A stretch of 64,000 bases of DNA from Nelumbo lutea (lineage: Eukaryota > Streptophyta > Magnoliopsida > Proteales > Nelumbonaceae), in the NCBI GenBank assembly GCA_022828595.1, contig JAKGHH010000001.1, positions 141,007,017 to 141,071,016 on the forward strand, in the 5' to 3' direction. The notes under the pieces were generated by a model that was not told the origin of the DNA, did no database searches, and worked only from the letters and a program-made list of their open reading frames with translations. How positions within the stretch are numbered: position 1 is the stretch's first letter; each line of letters begins with the position of its first letter. The translations under genes were made by a program, and so were the position numbers. This document shows, piece after piece, positions 34,082-45,300 of this stretch.

Positions 34082-34758
34082 TGATGAAGGGTGATTTGTC
34101 CTGACCAAACAAAAAGGGGACACGTGGACATGAACTGACTAAGAGATGACAACTCAGCCTGGCATGACTAGTTCGCAACAGTTGAGTTCGGGTATTCAAT
34201 CACCTCGGCACAGGGTCATCTCGGCATCAAGGCACATCGGCATTCAATCCAGTTCGGAACTAAAAGACTAAAGTATTAACTCGGGGATATCGACCCGGGT
34301 CACCACGTAACGATCCCAGAAGTCTCTCCAACAGGCTCCGAACCTCACGGGATCATGTCGTGTAATGGCAGGACTAATCTTCTTCCCGTTCGGATCGGGC
34401 GGAATTAGTAATATTTGTTAGTTGATAATGTTACTCCCCAATTAAAGCGGAAACGGATCCCATCAGGACGAAGATCCCAGAACTGATCCGCAAAACCCGC
34501 GAGAGCTCTACTATATAAAGGCACCAACCCCAATGACACAAGATATGCGTGATTTTTCTACTCTTTAGCTCTCTAGCTCTCTCGCTCTTAAACCTTTTCA
34601 GCTCGCAACACAGTTTACTAAATTAAGCATCGGAGCAACCTCGTTGGGTTAGCCACCTCGGGTTCTCTGATTCGCTGTTTTGCAGATTCACCTAGCTCGC
34701 TGCCTGACTAGAAGGTAGATCATCCTCCAACAGGGAGTAGTCAGATCGCGCTACATCA
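34082..34758 (+). repeat. 3' LTR of Tat element 2
   Basis: 677 bp, TGATGAAGGG...GCTACATCA, collinear with the 5' LTR. The TATA-like ctatataaag is at 34511-34520. TGTAG follows. Confidence 0.9.
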
Positions 34759-34856
34759 TGTAGGTTGGAAGTACATTTTTTTGAGAAAATTGTATCTTTT
34801 TTTTTTTTTTTGGAAACATTGTTGTCAGGTAGAACGTTTTTTGGAGCAACAACAAC

Positions 34857-35160
34857 AACTTCTGTTTGGTATCAGTGTTCCAAATCTGTTTTCAGCACTA
34901 GTACCTATTATAGGAAGTCTACGTTACTGCCGTATTATGTTCTCATTGGCATCAACAAGTTCCAATCTAAGAAAACATTAAGTTCGGCATTACTCTAAAC
35001 CACACCTTTTAGATTTCTAAGACATGACTTGAAACACCATTTTTTATGGAAAAACGGTTCTGAATATATTGACATTTCCTAAAGCACCGTTTTTTTCCTA
35101 TGTAGTGCTGATGTATCATTGATTTCTGGAACAACGGCACCCATGCCAAACAGAGGCTGA
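34857..35160. mobile_element. Probable MITE with CTGTTTGG ends
   Basis: Left CTGTTTGGTATCAGTGTTCCA and right (reverse complement) CTGTTTGGCATGGGTG...GTTCCA pair imperfectly. No clear target duplication, so class and ends are uncertain. Confidence 0.5.
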
Positions 35161-35248
35161 GAGGGTGATCCTTTGTCTCAATAACATATACACACATATA
35201 TAGAGAGTGAAGAGAGGGGACTTTACACCTATCATTGCTTCTTAGGCT

Positions 35249-35355
35249 TAGTTTAAAAAAATTTATATAAATATAAATATATACAGTATAATAATACAAA
35301 ATGTAAGGTTTTGTATAATAATACAAAAATCTTACAAAATGTAAGATTTTTGTTG
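35249..35355. mobile_element. Tourist-like MITE fragment
   Basis: After TTA comes GGCTTAGTTT and AT-rich text with 'tacaaaatgtaaggtttt', matching the interior of the Tourist-like elements at 36799 and 39130. The other end is not recognisable. Confidence 0.45.
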
Positions 35356-35443
35356 GATTAAGAAAAGCTATCTCATTCTCAGTTTTGTGGAGCTGATTTG
35401 CCATTGAAATACGAGTTCAGATCTGTACCCCACAAGAGGACTT

Positions 35444-35573
35444 TCCACAACATCCCACAACATATTCCCGCCATGTATTGGAAATATCTCCTGATGATGA
35501 CATCATTAGTTCTGATACTATCTTTGGAAGATGTTCTCAATACACGGCGGTGATGTGCTGTGGGACATTGTGG
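35444..35573. repeat. Long hairpin, arms of about 48 bp
   Basis: The left arm (35444-35492, 'tccacaacatcccacaacat' onward) pairs with the right arm (35526-35573) across a loop of about 33 bases. Pairing extends further out with an interruption (gttcagatctgt near 35412 with acagatgtgaac near 35579). It could be a foldback remnant or a small-RNA precursor; the sequence alone does not decide. Confidence 0.6.
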
Positions 35574-35599
35574 AGCACAGATGTGAACTCTTGAAATAC

Positions 35600-36795
35600 C
35601 TCTTTATTTTGCACCAAAAAGTAATTGCACTAAGAAGGGATGTGAGATATAGAAACAGGGAGCTTCGATCATCAGGTGAATTGGGAGGAAGGGATTTGTG
35701 AAGAAGGCTAGCTTTGAACATTGTGATTGTAAGTTTGTAATCTCCACTATTCTTTAGTAGATTCTTCTCCTTTGAACACCCGTGGCCGTGGATATAAGCT
35801 ATAAACTGAATCACATAAATCTCTCCTTGTTCTTTGAGCTGATTTGTTTTAAGTTTTCCTTCTGTTATTTCTCAATTTGTTAATTTGCTACACATCAAAC
35901 AAATATGTAGGATCTGTTTGGTTCATGGAAATAGGGTTTAAATTAGGACCATGAACAGAATCAGAACCTCATTCCCATTCTTTTGAAATTGCATTCCCCA
36001 TTCAAGAAAATGGCATTGACCTGTTTATGGACTGAGTTTGGGCTTGACTTTTATCAAAATATAAATGTGCCTGGCACGAACTCCCAATTCCGAGAAACTA
36101 TGAGAATAAGCCATCACATTCGAACGAATTTTGATTCCAAATTTAACGGACGCTTAGATATTTAATATATTGAAAAATGACAGTGAAAACCAATCTAAAT
36201 TTAAAATAGAGCTAGAGTTCGCATCGAATATTTGCATGTTGCCACTATATGCTAGACATGTAGACGCCTTATTGTTTGAATTTGTCGTCCAACTTCATCC
36301 TTTGTCCGGTTGCAATTGTTGCTTGTGCAAAGTAATTGCCTCATCACCTATTTCTATTTATGTTTTCTCGCCTTTTTAAGCAGATCTTCTATACACTAAT
36401 GAATATGCATTGGAATTTTTTTCCAGCCAGACTGCCCTACATTATTGTCAGTTGTGGCCATTATGTAATATTCATTCCGTCCGGGTCATGATCATTGAAT
36501 TGCCCTGAACCTATTGCTTGGGTTGGGAGTTGGGACCCTTTGTACTCGCAATGGGTGTCAACTGTCAAACTCACTCTTTTGTTTCTGTCTCCACATTTGT
36601 GCTTGCACTAACACAGTTTTTCTTTTTCTTTTGTTTTCTCCCTAGATTATCGTTTTACTTCTATTCCCATCACAACATTAATTTGCTGATATGGATACTA
36701 CATATTCTGCTTTTAAGAGCAAAACACCTTTGGCAGGGATTACTCAAACAAATTAAGGAGGCGATGCCATGATGACATTTTATTATTTTACTAAT
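35600..36795. other. Spacer, no gene recognised
   Basis: No supported coding region. Short ORFs here lack family features. Confidence 0.35.
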
Positions 36796-36798
36796 TAG

Positions 36799-36870
36799 GC
36801 TCAGTTTGGAAAGAGTATGTAAAGTGCAAACATATACAAAATATAAGGTTTTACATTTTATATATACTAG
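36799..36870. mobile_element. Truncated Tourist-like MITE
   Basis: TTA followed by GGCTCAGTTTGGAAAGAGTATG and 'tacaaaatataaggtttt', the same left end as the element at 39130-39248 in reverse orientation. The right end is missing. Confidence 0.5.
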
Positions 36871-36979
36871 TAAATGTGGACGTGCTTCGAATGTTGAAAT
36901 TTTAAATTACAATGACAATTATTATATTCACCACTGTTATTATTATTATTATTTAATTTTATATTCCATTTCCATCATA

Positions 36980-38027
36980 ATTAAAAATAACTTTTATTTT
37001 AACAAATCTTTTATTTAATATAGTGAATATATAATATTAGAAATGTCCCCAAACGTTTTTGACAAAATTGTATACTTTTCATTTTTGTGTTTTATCTTTT
37101 TTTAAATAGTTATTATTCATCATTAATAAAAATATTTATTACATTTCATATTTAATTTTATTTAGTATAATGGATATATAATATTAGAGATATGCTCAAT
37201 TCTTTTTTTTTTGTATTTTTATATATTATTTATTTTGATTTTTTATTATTTGATTCTGGCATTATTGGTTAACCCATTTGACCCAAATTGTTGAATTGCT
37301 TACCCACCACTGGGAGGGAAGAAAATGGTTTTATTTTCAAGTTATTTTTCAAAATATTTATTTTTATATTATTAAAATCAATGTTGTGGATTTAATTAAT
37401 AGAATTTAATGATGAGAAAAGTATATCTTAAATATATACCTTAAATATGAGACTTAATGAGAGAGAATAGGAAACTAATTTTATTTCCATTTGGTTTTAA
37501 ATTTTATACTCCATTTCCATCATTAATTAAAGTGTTTCTTATTTATCATACTTACTCTTGTCTAATATGATGAGTATATGATATTAAAGATGTTTCCAAA
37601 ATTTTCTTTAATTTTTATATTTTTTGCATTTTATAAAGTTTTAATTTTTTTATTTAACTGTGGCAACAATACAACATGGGTTGGCCTATTTGACCCAAAA
37701 TTGTTTAATTTCTTACCACCATATGAGAATATTACTTTTCTAAGTCAATTTCAAAAGTGCAAATTTTTATGTTACTAGAAATATTTATGTATAGATTTAG
37801 TTAGTGGAATTTAGTAATCAAAAGAAACAAAAATGGCTTAAATGTATGGCTAAATGAGGGTGAATGATAGTTAATACCTTAAATGGAATTTAATGAGAGG
37901 AAATTGAATGCAATGAATAATAGTATTCAAATTACTTTTTCTGGCCTCATAATAGATAGGGACCCCATTTCAAAAAGGGTATTTTAGTCCAAAAAATCCA
38001 AGAATCTTAGACCCTATTTGTACTTTA

Positions 38028-38070
<43 letters not shown>

Positions 38071-38470
38071 CATTTTATCAAGCTTCAATTTTTTATTATT
38101 TAATTGTGGCAACAATGCAACATGGGTTGGCCTATTTGACCCAAAATTGTTTAATTTCTTACCACCACATAAAAATACTGCTTTTCCAAGTTAGTTTCAA
38201 AAGTACATTTTTATGTTATTAGAATTATTTATGTATGTATTTAATTAGTGGAATTTAGTAATTAAAAGAAACAAAAATGCCTTAAATGTATGGTTAAATG
38301 AGGGTGGATGAGAGTTAATATCTTAAATGGAATTTAATGAGAGAGATATGAATGCAATGAATAGTATTAAAATTACATTTTTTGGCCTCATAATAGATAG
38401 GGACCGTACTTCAAAAAAGGGGTATTTTAGTCTAGAAAAAAATCTAGAAATCTTAGACCATATTCGTACT
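36980..38470. repeat. AT-rich repeat array, about three diverged units
   Basis: Units near 37120-37500, 37560-38030 and 38050-38470 share 'catgggttggcctatttgac', 'tggaatttaNtNatNaaaag', 'ggcctcataatagataggga' and 'gggtattttagtc'. The last two are clearly homologous, about 480 bp apart, and are separated by a (TA)n tract. It is related to 1780-2830. Non-coding. Confidence 0.7.
38034..38067. repeat. (TA)n microsatellite
   Basis: TA dinucleotides between two units of the AT-rich array. Confidence 0.9.
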
Positions 38471-38871
38471 TTCTATGGTAGTATAGATTTATATATTAAT
38501 TATAAGCACATAATATATAATATATGTTTTTAATTATATATTAATAAATATGTTTTTATCAATTGTATATTTAATATAGGGAAAGAAAATAGTTTTTTTA
38601 GTTTACATGAAAAGTACAATAAAAAACAAAAAAAATCTGGTTAACCGGTTAATTTGATTAAATTTTGATTTGGACATTTTCCTAATTACTGAATGTTTTG
38701 GTTTGGGTAGCATTTGGTAAAAATGAGCTCTGATCATTAAGAAGGCAAAAATGTTCTATGTGGCTCTAATTGGCCAAAGTTTGCTTCTTTTGCTTTTCCT
38801 TACTGTAGATGTAATTAAACTGTTTGAATATATACATGTTGTAACATCTCTAAATGGCCAAAATTTGCTCC
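38471..38871. other. Spacer, nothing recognised
   Basis: AT-rich, non-coding. Confidence 0.35.
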
Positions 38872-38874
38872 TTA

Positions 38875-39126
38875 TGCTGTGTTCGGTTGCATTGCAAATT
38901 ATTTGCACTAGTACATATGCATAGGAGTGCAAATGAAAAAAAAATGTAAATTCTCATTTAATTTTGTTTTGGGTTTTACTTTATTCTGCTTCATGTCTTT
39001 ATTTACTTCATTTATACTGCAATCAAACAAAATAAACTAAAATTTGAAACAAAAAATAGGTCAGAATTTGCACTGCCATAATTTTGCAGCAGTACAAATT
39101 TATTTGCACTGCAACCAAACACAGCC
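38875..39126. mobile_element. Tourist-like MITE (PIF/Harbinger), 252 bp
   Basis: Ends TGCTGTGTTCGGTTGCA and (reverse complement) GGCTGTGTTTGGTTGCA. The TTA duplications are at 38872-38874 and 39127-39129. Pairing continues inward (ATTGCAAATTATTTGCACT against AGTGCAAATAAATTTGTACT). Confidence 0.85.
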
Positions 39127-39129
39127 TTA

Positions 39130-39248
39130 GGCTATGTTTGAAAGGTGTATAAATACAAATATGTAGATTGCAAAACCTTGTATTTTTTATTATTTTGTAT
39201 GTATTCGTACTGCACCTATTTGTATTTATACTCGTTCCAAACTGAGCC
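39130..39248. mobile_element. Tourist-like MITE (119 bp) abutting the previous one
   Basis: Ends GGCTATGTTTGAAAGG and (reverse complement) GGCTCAGTTTGGAACG. TTA lies on both sides (39127-39129, 39249-39251), and the left TTA is shared with the neighbouring element. Confidence 0.8.
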
Positions 39249-39251
39249 TTA

Positions 39252-40200
39252 TGAACTTGTGTTTTTCTAGATGAAGAGAAAAAATTGAAAAAATGTGAAT
39301 AAAATGGTTTAGTAGTATTGGCTCCATAAAGCAAAAAGAAACAAAAGAGAATTTTGGTTTTAGTTAAGAATAAGATACATGGGTGTTTTTGCCACAGAGT
39401 GAGAGGTGTGTTTTAGAACAAAAGGTTATAAATATTACATCAAACAGTTTGGGACATCTTTTCAAACATAAAATAAATGTTCATTCAGTGTAAACGAACG
39501 ATTCTTTAGCTGATTTGTCATACCAATTCTGGTCCTACTCTTTCAAGAGAACACATTAATTAATGCCCTTTCTATCCCCTTTACAAATTTACAATATTAT
39601 ATACTAAGGTAGGGTAGGGACACTGATCAGTGATCAGTGGTGGAGTCATTTAGTGATCAACTCTGTGCCCTGGCTATCCTTGTGTGCGTTATTAATGCTT
39701 GTCACCTTTAGAGTTGTATGGTTCTGGGCTTTGGACCAAACACTTGTGCAACTTCTCAAAATGACAACAATGGAGGACAATATCCAAGTTGCTAAGGTCT
39801 TCAGTGGACCTTGGTCTAATAATTTGTAGATGGATCCATTCAACTAAATCACTAAAGAGGCTGAAATGGGTGAGCTTACATTACAAATTAAATCGGAATT
39901 CGGTGGCCGGCCTGGCCCATCCCATGCAACTAATTGAGTGCCTTCTCTCCCTAATTTGCGGGGGCACGTTACCGTTATCATAACAACCCATTTCCAATCA
40001 AAGTACGAAGACAAGACATACTACCTTTTATGCTCTAACCTTTCTCTTTCGCCGCTATCATAATTTTTTATTTCATAATAAGATCGGACGTAAGACGTTT
40101 TATAATATATAATTAAAAACAATATAAAGATGATTTAAGAAATATTATCTTCGCAAAGAAATCAGTTTTCTCATAAAACAATGTCCGGTCAAGGCTTTAT
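39252..40200. other. Spacer upstream of the myosin gene
   Basis: No gene recognised. It may contain distal promoter sequence of the myosin gene. Confidence 0.35.
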
Positions 40201-40216
40201 TTATCAAACCGTTTAC

Positions 40217-40440
40217 CACGTGGCAACGTGGTCCGTCTACTTTGGAATCATTGATTAACTAAGGGAGTGCCCTGCGCCACGTGGCAATTAGTGAAAGGAC
40301 TATTCGGTAAATTACACAGGAGGTAGTTTTCACAAGCAAGGGGGTAGGTGGGCAATTAAGACACGTGACAACTGACAAGACAAATTGATACTGCGTGGTT
40401 GGGGACGAGCCTTAAATAAATAAATTCCAATCTGACGTCA
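40217..40440. promoter_or_regulatory. Cluster of three G-boxes and a TGACGTCA site
   Basis: Palindromic CACGTG at 40217-40222, 40278-40283 and 40362-40367, and TGACGTCA at 40433-40440, about 1.4-1.6 kb upstream of the myosin start codon. Two of the G-boxes are embedded in ccacgtggca. Such sites bind bZIP and bHLH factors in plants. Their use here is inferred. Confidence 0.5.
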
Positions 40441-41223
40441 CAGAGTTTCCCGCTTGCAAATGAAATCGTTACTTATTCAAATTCAATTATGGATAAATTC
40501 AAATTTATTTCTTGCTGCTGGTCTTCGGCTTATTTGGACTTTGGACACAACTGAAAAGATTTTGGATGCATAATCAAGTAATAAACGAGTCAAAAGCATC
40601 TACCGAATCTGACGGTCTAAATTAAAAGAAACAAATGCTCGTGCTTCCCTCTTCGCCGTATGCGTCAAGCGCGCTCCAAGTCTCCCAGACTCCAACTACC
40701 CCCTATTTTCAACGAATTCACGACTATACCCCTTAATCCCTTACTTCTTCTAATATTCGGATTATACTCTTTCATAGATTTTTACTATTATCAAAGCCAG
40801 ATATAACAGGGTTATCGGGTAATCGTGCAAACGGTTCCAAACCCAACTTGTCGATACAGATGCATCATATGCCACAAATATGGAATGTTGTGTCAGATGA
40901 GGAGAGGAGATGGTACTACATGATACATATAACAAATCGAAGCTGTCTTCTGTTTTTTCAAATTTTTCCGTTACTCGTAGTTTTCTTTCTTTTGCATGAT
41001 TTAGGTATCAATTATCAACTTTAGCTGTAAGCCTGTCAGTCTGTAACCAATTTGTCGTTGGTACGGTAGCGTTAAGAATTAACGAGAGGGGCATATTGGT
41101 AACTAATGGAATTCAAATATAGGGTAAAAGTCGTAATTTCCTCTAAACACGGGAGCCAATCTGTGCTTCCAATCCTGATTTTAAAGCAAGTTTCAGACCC
41201 CAAGTGTTACTTCGAAGTTCGAT

Positions 41224-41246
41224 CAGGTCTGTGTGTGTGTGTGTGT
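41224..41246. repeat. (GT)n tract in the myosin upstream region
   Basis: Short GT run followed by T-rich sequence. Confidence 0.7.
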
Positions 41247-41443
41247 TTTGTTTTAATTTAATTTCACTTTTTTCTTTTCCTTGTTTCTCACTTCTCAGAT
41301 AATATAATCTGGTCCATAGGTTTGGACTTTAGAGACGAAGTCGAATGTGCAAAAATGGGACCTATCTGGAAATTTTGAATTTCTGCTAAAGCAAAGCTTT
41401 AAGCTTCCTTGGAAGGGGGTGTTTTTGATGCTTTTAATGGAAT

Positions 41444-41817
41444 GTAAGTTAGGTTTGGAGAACAAAAGCGACAGCTTTCCGGAGCTGTAACGCGAAAAAT
41501 CTGAAGAAATCGAAGCTTTATTGCTGCCATTAATCCTCTTACGCAAGATCTTATTTGCAAAGTTCCTCGATATTCATCGCCAGAGGCCCAGACCTCGTAG
41601 TTTTCAGGTTTTTTTTTTTTTCGTTTCTTTTGTGACGGAGTATGAACATGAACACTCCGTGTTGGACGAATTTTTTTCTGAGAAAAAATGGGTCTTTGAA
41701 TGAAGGTTTCTGGAACTCTGTGTTTGAATTCGGCGAACGAGGTCGAGAAAACTGAGTTTTGGTTCGCTTTCGGCGGTTTGTTTCATCACTCTCTTGTCTG
41801 AGAAGTTCTCCTTGTAG
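41444..41817 (+). other. Possible 5'-UTR intron of the myosin gene
   Basis: A strong donor gtaagt at 41444 and an acceptor ccttgtag at 41810-41817 bracket an interval just upstream of the start codon (41853). No transcript evidence is available, so this is a guess. Confidence 0.3.
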
Positions 41818-41852
41818 GTCCATTTTGGGGTTGGATTAGGGGTCCTGGAATC

Positions 41853-42350
41853 ATGTTAACGACGGTGATGCCTTCCACCACTGCTCGTAGCTCGCTGGAA
41901 GAAATGCTGGATTCCATCCGGCGAAGGGACGAGCAGCCTAAAGATGTACCTCCGGCATTGCCTACACGTCCGAACTCCAAGGCTCGGCTGCCCTCGAATA
42001 GAAGGTCTTTGCCTCATAATTTCAAGATTGGGGATGGCGTTACAGTGAACTTGCCAAATGGTAGCAAAGTGGACAAGAGGGAGAAAAAGGGCCGAGCACA
42101 GAAGGAAGAGAGAAAGAGGGACGTGATTTTCACAGAGGAAGTCAAGGAATTAGGAACCGAAAGTGGCAGTTTTGGGAGCAAAAAGATGAAAGTCGACTCG
42201 CCTGCAGAGACACCCTATGCTAGGAGGTCACAAGAAGAGGAAAATTATGAATCTGATAACATGGATCCTTCAGGAGCAGAGCCTTCCACCTCGTTACCGT
42301 CAACCGAGGAGTCTGAGCGTGGGTACAACATCGGCTATGTTTTGAAGAAG
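41853..42350 (+). other. Myosin exon 1: N-terminal extension
   Basis: 166 codons ahead of the motor. Low-complexity, charged and Ser-rich sequence, with a conserved start ([20 protein letters not shown]), a Pro/Arg-rich block ([20 protein letters not shown]) and a basic cluster ([19 protein letters not shown]). The last block could be a nuclear-targeting or membrane-binding patch; that is inference. The exon ends in phase 0 before gtatgc. Confidence 0.85.
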
Positions 42351-45300
42351 GTATGCAGTGCTCTGCTCCTGAAAATAATTGTAAATATTTAAACTTAGCC
42401 GTATGCATTGAGTTTAGAGGAAACTAAAAGAAAGAAAAAAAGGTAAGCATGTTCTTTTACCCCAGATTTCTTCTTCTTACCTCTGCCAAACACAAAAATT
42501 CAGGCTTCCGCACTTGCTGGAATCATAATTTAATTCCATAGTCCATACTCACGGAAGAACAGGGTTCACTAGACGATTCTTCGCTATAAGTGTATCACTA
42601 AATTTGATACTTAAGTTCTTACTCTGCGAATAACCTTAAAAATATGACCATAGCTGAGGAAGAATGTTTGTACCTGTTTACTAAGGTCGCTCACAGATAC
42701 ATTTAAGATGGGATAATACATATTGAACTTAGGCTCTGTACTGAAGCAGAGCCCTAATTGAAACTGCGTTCAAGAACTTTGGATGTCATGGTTGTGGGGG
42801 AGTTAATTCTCTGATTATTTAGCAATGGAAGTATTTTTCTTATGATTCTTAGTATATGTATTTTGTCCACTCTTCTGTTGCAAACCAAAGGTTGCTATCT
42901 TTATATTTTACCATTCAGACATGCATTTCCTGTTGTTCTCTCATTCAACAATTAAGCCAAGATATTTCTAGAACATTTTATCTGGGTGCCCATGACTGCA
43001 CTCTGAAGAGAATTTTGCAACCATCATAATGACAAAATATTTCCTTTGGACACTTCTAAGTAATTTCTTTCATCAAATGATGTTAATTAAAGGTCTGTGA
43101 GGGACCTAGTGGGTGTGGTTTACAGTATTGCCCAGTTGGAGTCAAGGGCTTGTTCTAGGATGCTGGGTTCTCTGGGTTCTTCTTTTGTTTGTTTTCGTCT
43201 TTGTTAATTTTTATCATAAAGAAGGTAAGTTGCTATTTGTTATGTTTCTCATCAGTTGACTCTTTTAATAAACATTCATAAAAGTTAAAGAGTTTTTTGC
43301 TTCCAGAAACTTCGGGTATGGTGTTGTCTTTCAAATGGTCAGTGGGAGTTGGGAAAAATTCAATCAACTTCTGGCAAGGATGCTGTTGTTTTGCTATCTG
43401 GTGGCAGTGTGAGTTCATGAGTCATTGCTATCATTTTAAAGCTACATCAGTATTCAACTTCAGGCACTTCCACAATTCAACCAGTGGAACTTGCATGCAC
43501 TTATACTTTTCATTGTCCCTCAGGTTGTGACAGTGCCCACAGGGAATATCTTACCTGCTAACCCAGATATCCTTGAGGGGGTAGATGATCTTATACAACT
43601 AAGCTACCTGAATGAGCCATCAGTTCTTCACAATCTTCAATACAGATATTCTCGGGATATGGTTTATGTGAGTATCATCCATACATGTTAATTTTTTTGG
43701 ATCTCATGGTGTTTCTGGTACCAAACTCATTTTAACAATCTCTCTGTGTGTGTAGAGTAAAGCAGGTCCTGTTTTGGTTGCAATCAATCCCTTTAAAGAT
43801 GTTCAACTATATGGAAATGAATTTATCATGGGTTATAGGGATAAGGTTATGGATAACCCTCATGTTTATGCTATAGCAGATACTACCTTCAATGAGATGA
43901 TGAGAGGTGAACATGGTTTACTTGTTTGGAGAAATTTTATTGCCTTAATTGATTATGCATAGCTCTTTTCTGAAGACACATATTCTTGTTTTCTGGTGCT
44001 GTTGGATATTGCAGATGAAGTTAACCAATCCATCATCATTAGGTAAGTCATCTGTGTGATAATTATATGCAAAGCAGTGACCTTTGTCTTCATACACATT
44101 GAATTCTTTTTCAAGTTGCCTTCCTTTATAGTGAGGCTTTGAATTTTCATCCTCTTTTTATTTATGTTACATGAGCTTTTTTCCTTTCTTGGTCTAAACA
44201 TGAGCTTGGACTTGCTGTAGTGGGGAAAGTGGAGCTGGGAAAACTGAAACAGCAAAAATTGCAATGCAATACTTGGCTGCTCTTGGAGGTGGCAGTGGAA
44301 TAGAATATGGAGTCCTTCAAACAAATTGTATATTGGAAGCATTTGGGAATGCAAAAACATTGCGGAATGTCAACTCTAGCCGATTTGTAAGTGCTTTTTA
44401 TCTTCTGTGGAAGGTGCCTTCATGCATATTATCATTTGAAGTTTGAGATCATTTTTTTTTTCAATTTCAAAATAATACTGAACTTTTTATGATAAATAGT
44501 TCTTCAAGATATATGCTTTTTTTTCTGCATCCTGTATGTAAAACCAATGGGTTGAGATTATTTGAAGGATTCACAGTTGAACATGTTTCTCATGATGTGG
44601 TATAGGGGAAGTTGATTGAAATTCATTTCAGCACAACTGGGAAAATTTGTGGTGCTAAGATTCAAACTTGTAAGCATGCTCATATTGATTTGTTCTGCTT
44701 TTTTTTTGCAACCTAATTTCAATTTCTTTTTTTTTTTTTGGTTTAGTCCTGTATCTGTAATAACTAACTTTACTTCTTCAACTGTGTCTATGGTCATCAA
44801 ACTTCAACTTACCAATAAAAATTGTTGTTAGTTCTGCTTGAGAAGGTAATCCACTATTTCATGATCTCATCTGGTATTCTGAATTGTAGCTTGAGTTCCA
44901 TTTATCACCATCTCTTACCAATTTGAGCGTCCTGTCTTTTATAAGCAGTCAAGAGTGGTTCAGATAGCTAAGGGAGAACGGTCATATCATATCTTCTATC
45001 AACTATGTGCTGGAGCCCCAGCATCTCTTAAAGGTGGTTGTTCAATCTTATTGCTTCTTGTTTTTATCTTCTTTATACTTAATTATCTTGGATGCTGCCT
45101 TTCTATATTTTCTGTGTTCATGGTCTTCTTACTTAGGTATTTTATGGTTTCAGAAGTTCTTCAAAAGTTAAACAAATTATGATAGTCATGAGTTCTTTGT
45201 TGTTGTCTTTATTTTCTGCAACACATGTACTACATGGCCAGACAGGTTGGGACCTGTCACTTTAAATGGTCCTTCAGGGGTTTTCTAGTTTAGGAATACA

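Larger units (their letters stand above)
22362..34758 (+). mobile_element. Ty3/Gypsy Tat-lineage retrotransposon 2 (12.4 kb)
   Basis: Plus-strand element with two LTRs (22362-23049 and 34082-34758, both TGAT...CATCA) and the exact target duplication TGTAG (22357-22361 and 34759-34763). The primer-binding site TTGGCGTCGTCTATGGG follows the 5' LTR; a G-rich polypurine tract (about 34059-34078) precedes the 3' LTR. gag, protease, RT, two RNase H domains and integrase occupy 23116-30955, with a 1.9-kb solo LTR inside. Tandem repeats and a minus-strand ORF follow. By eye the LTRs differ at roughly one position in ten, so it is not recent. Confidence 0.93.
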
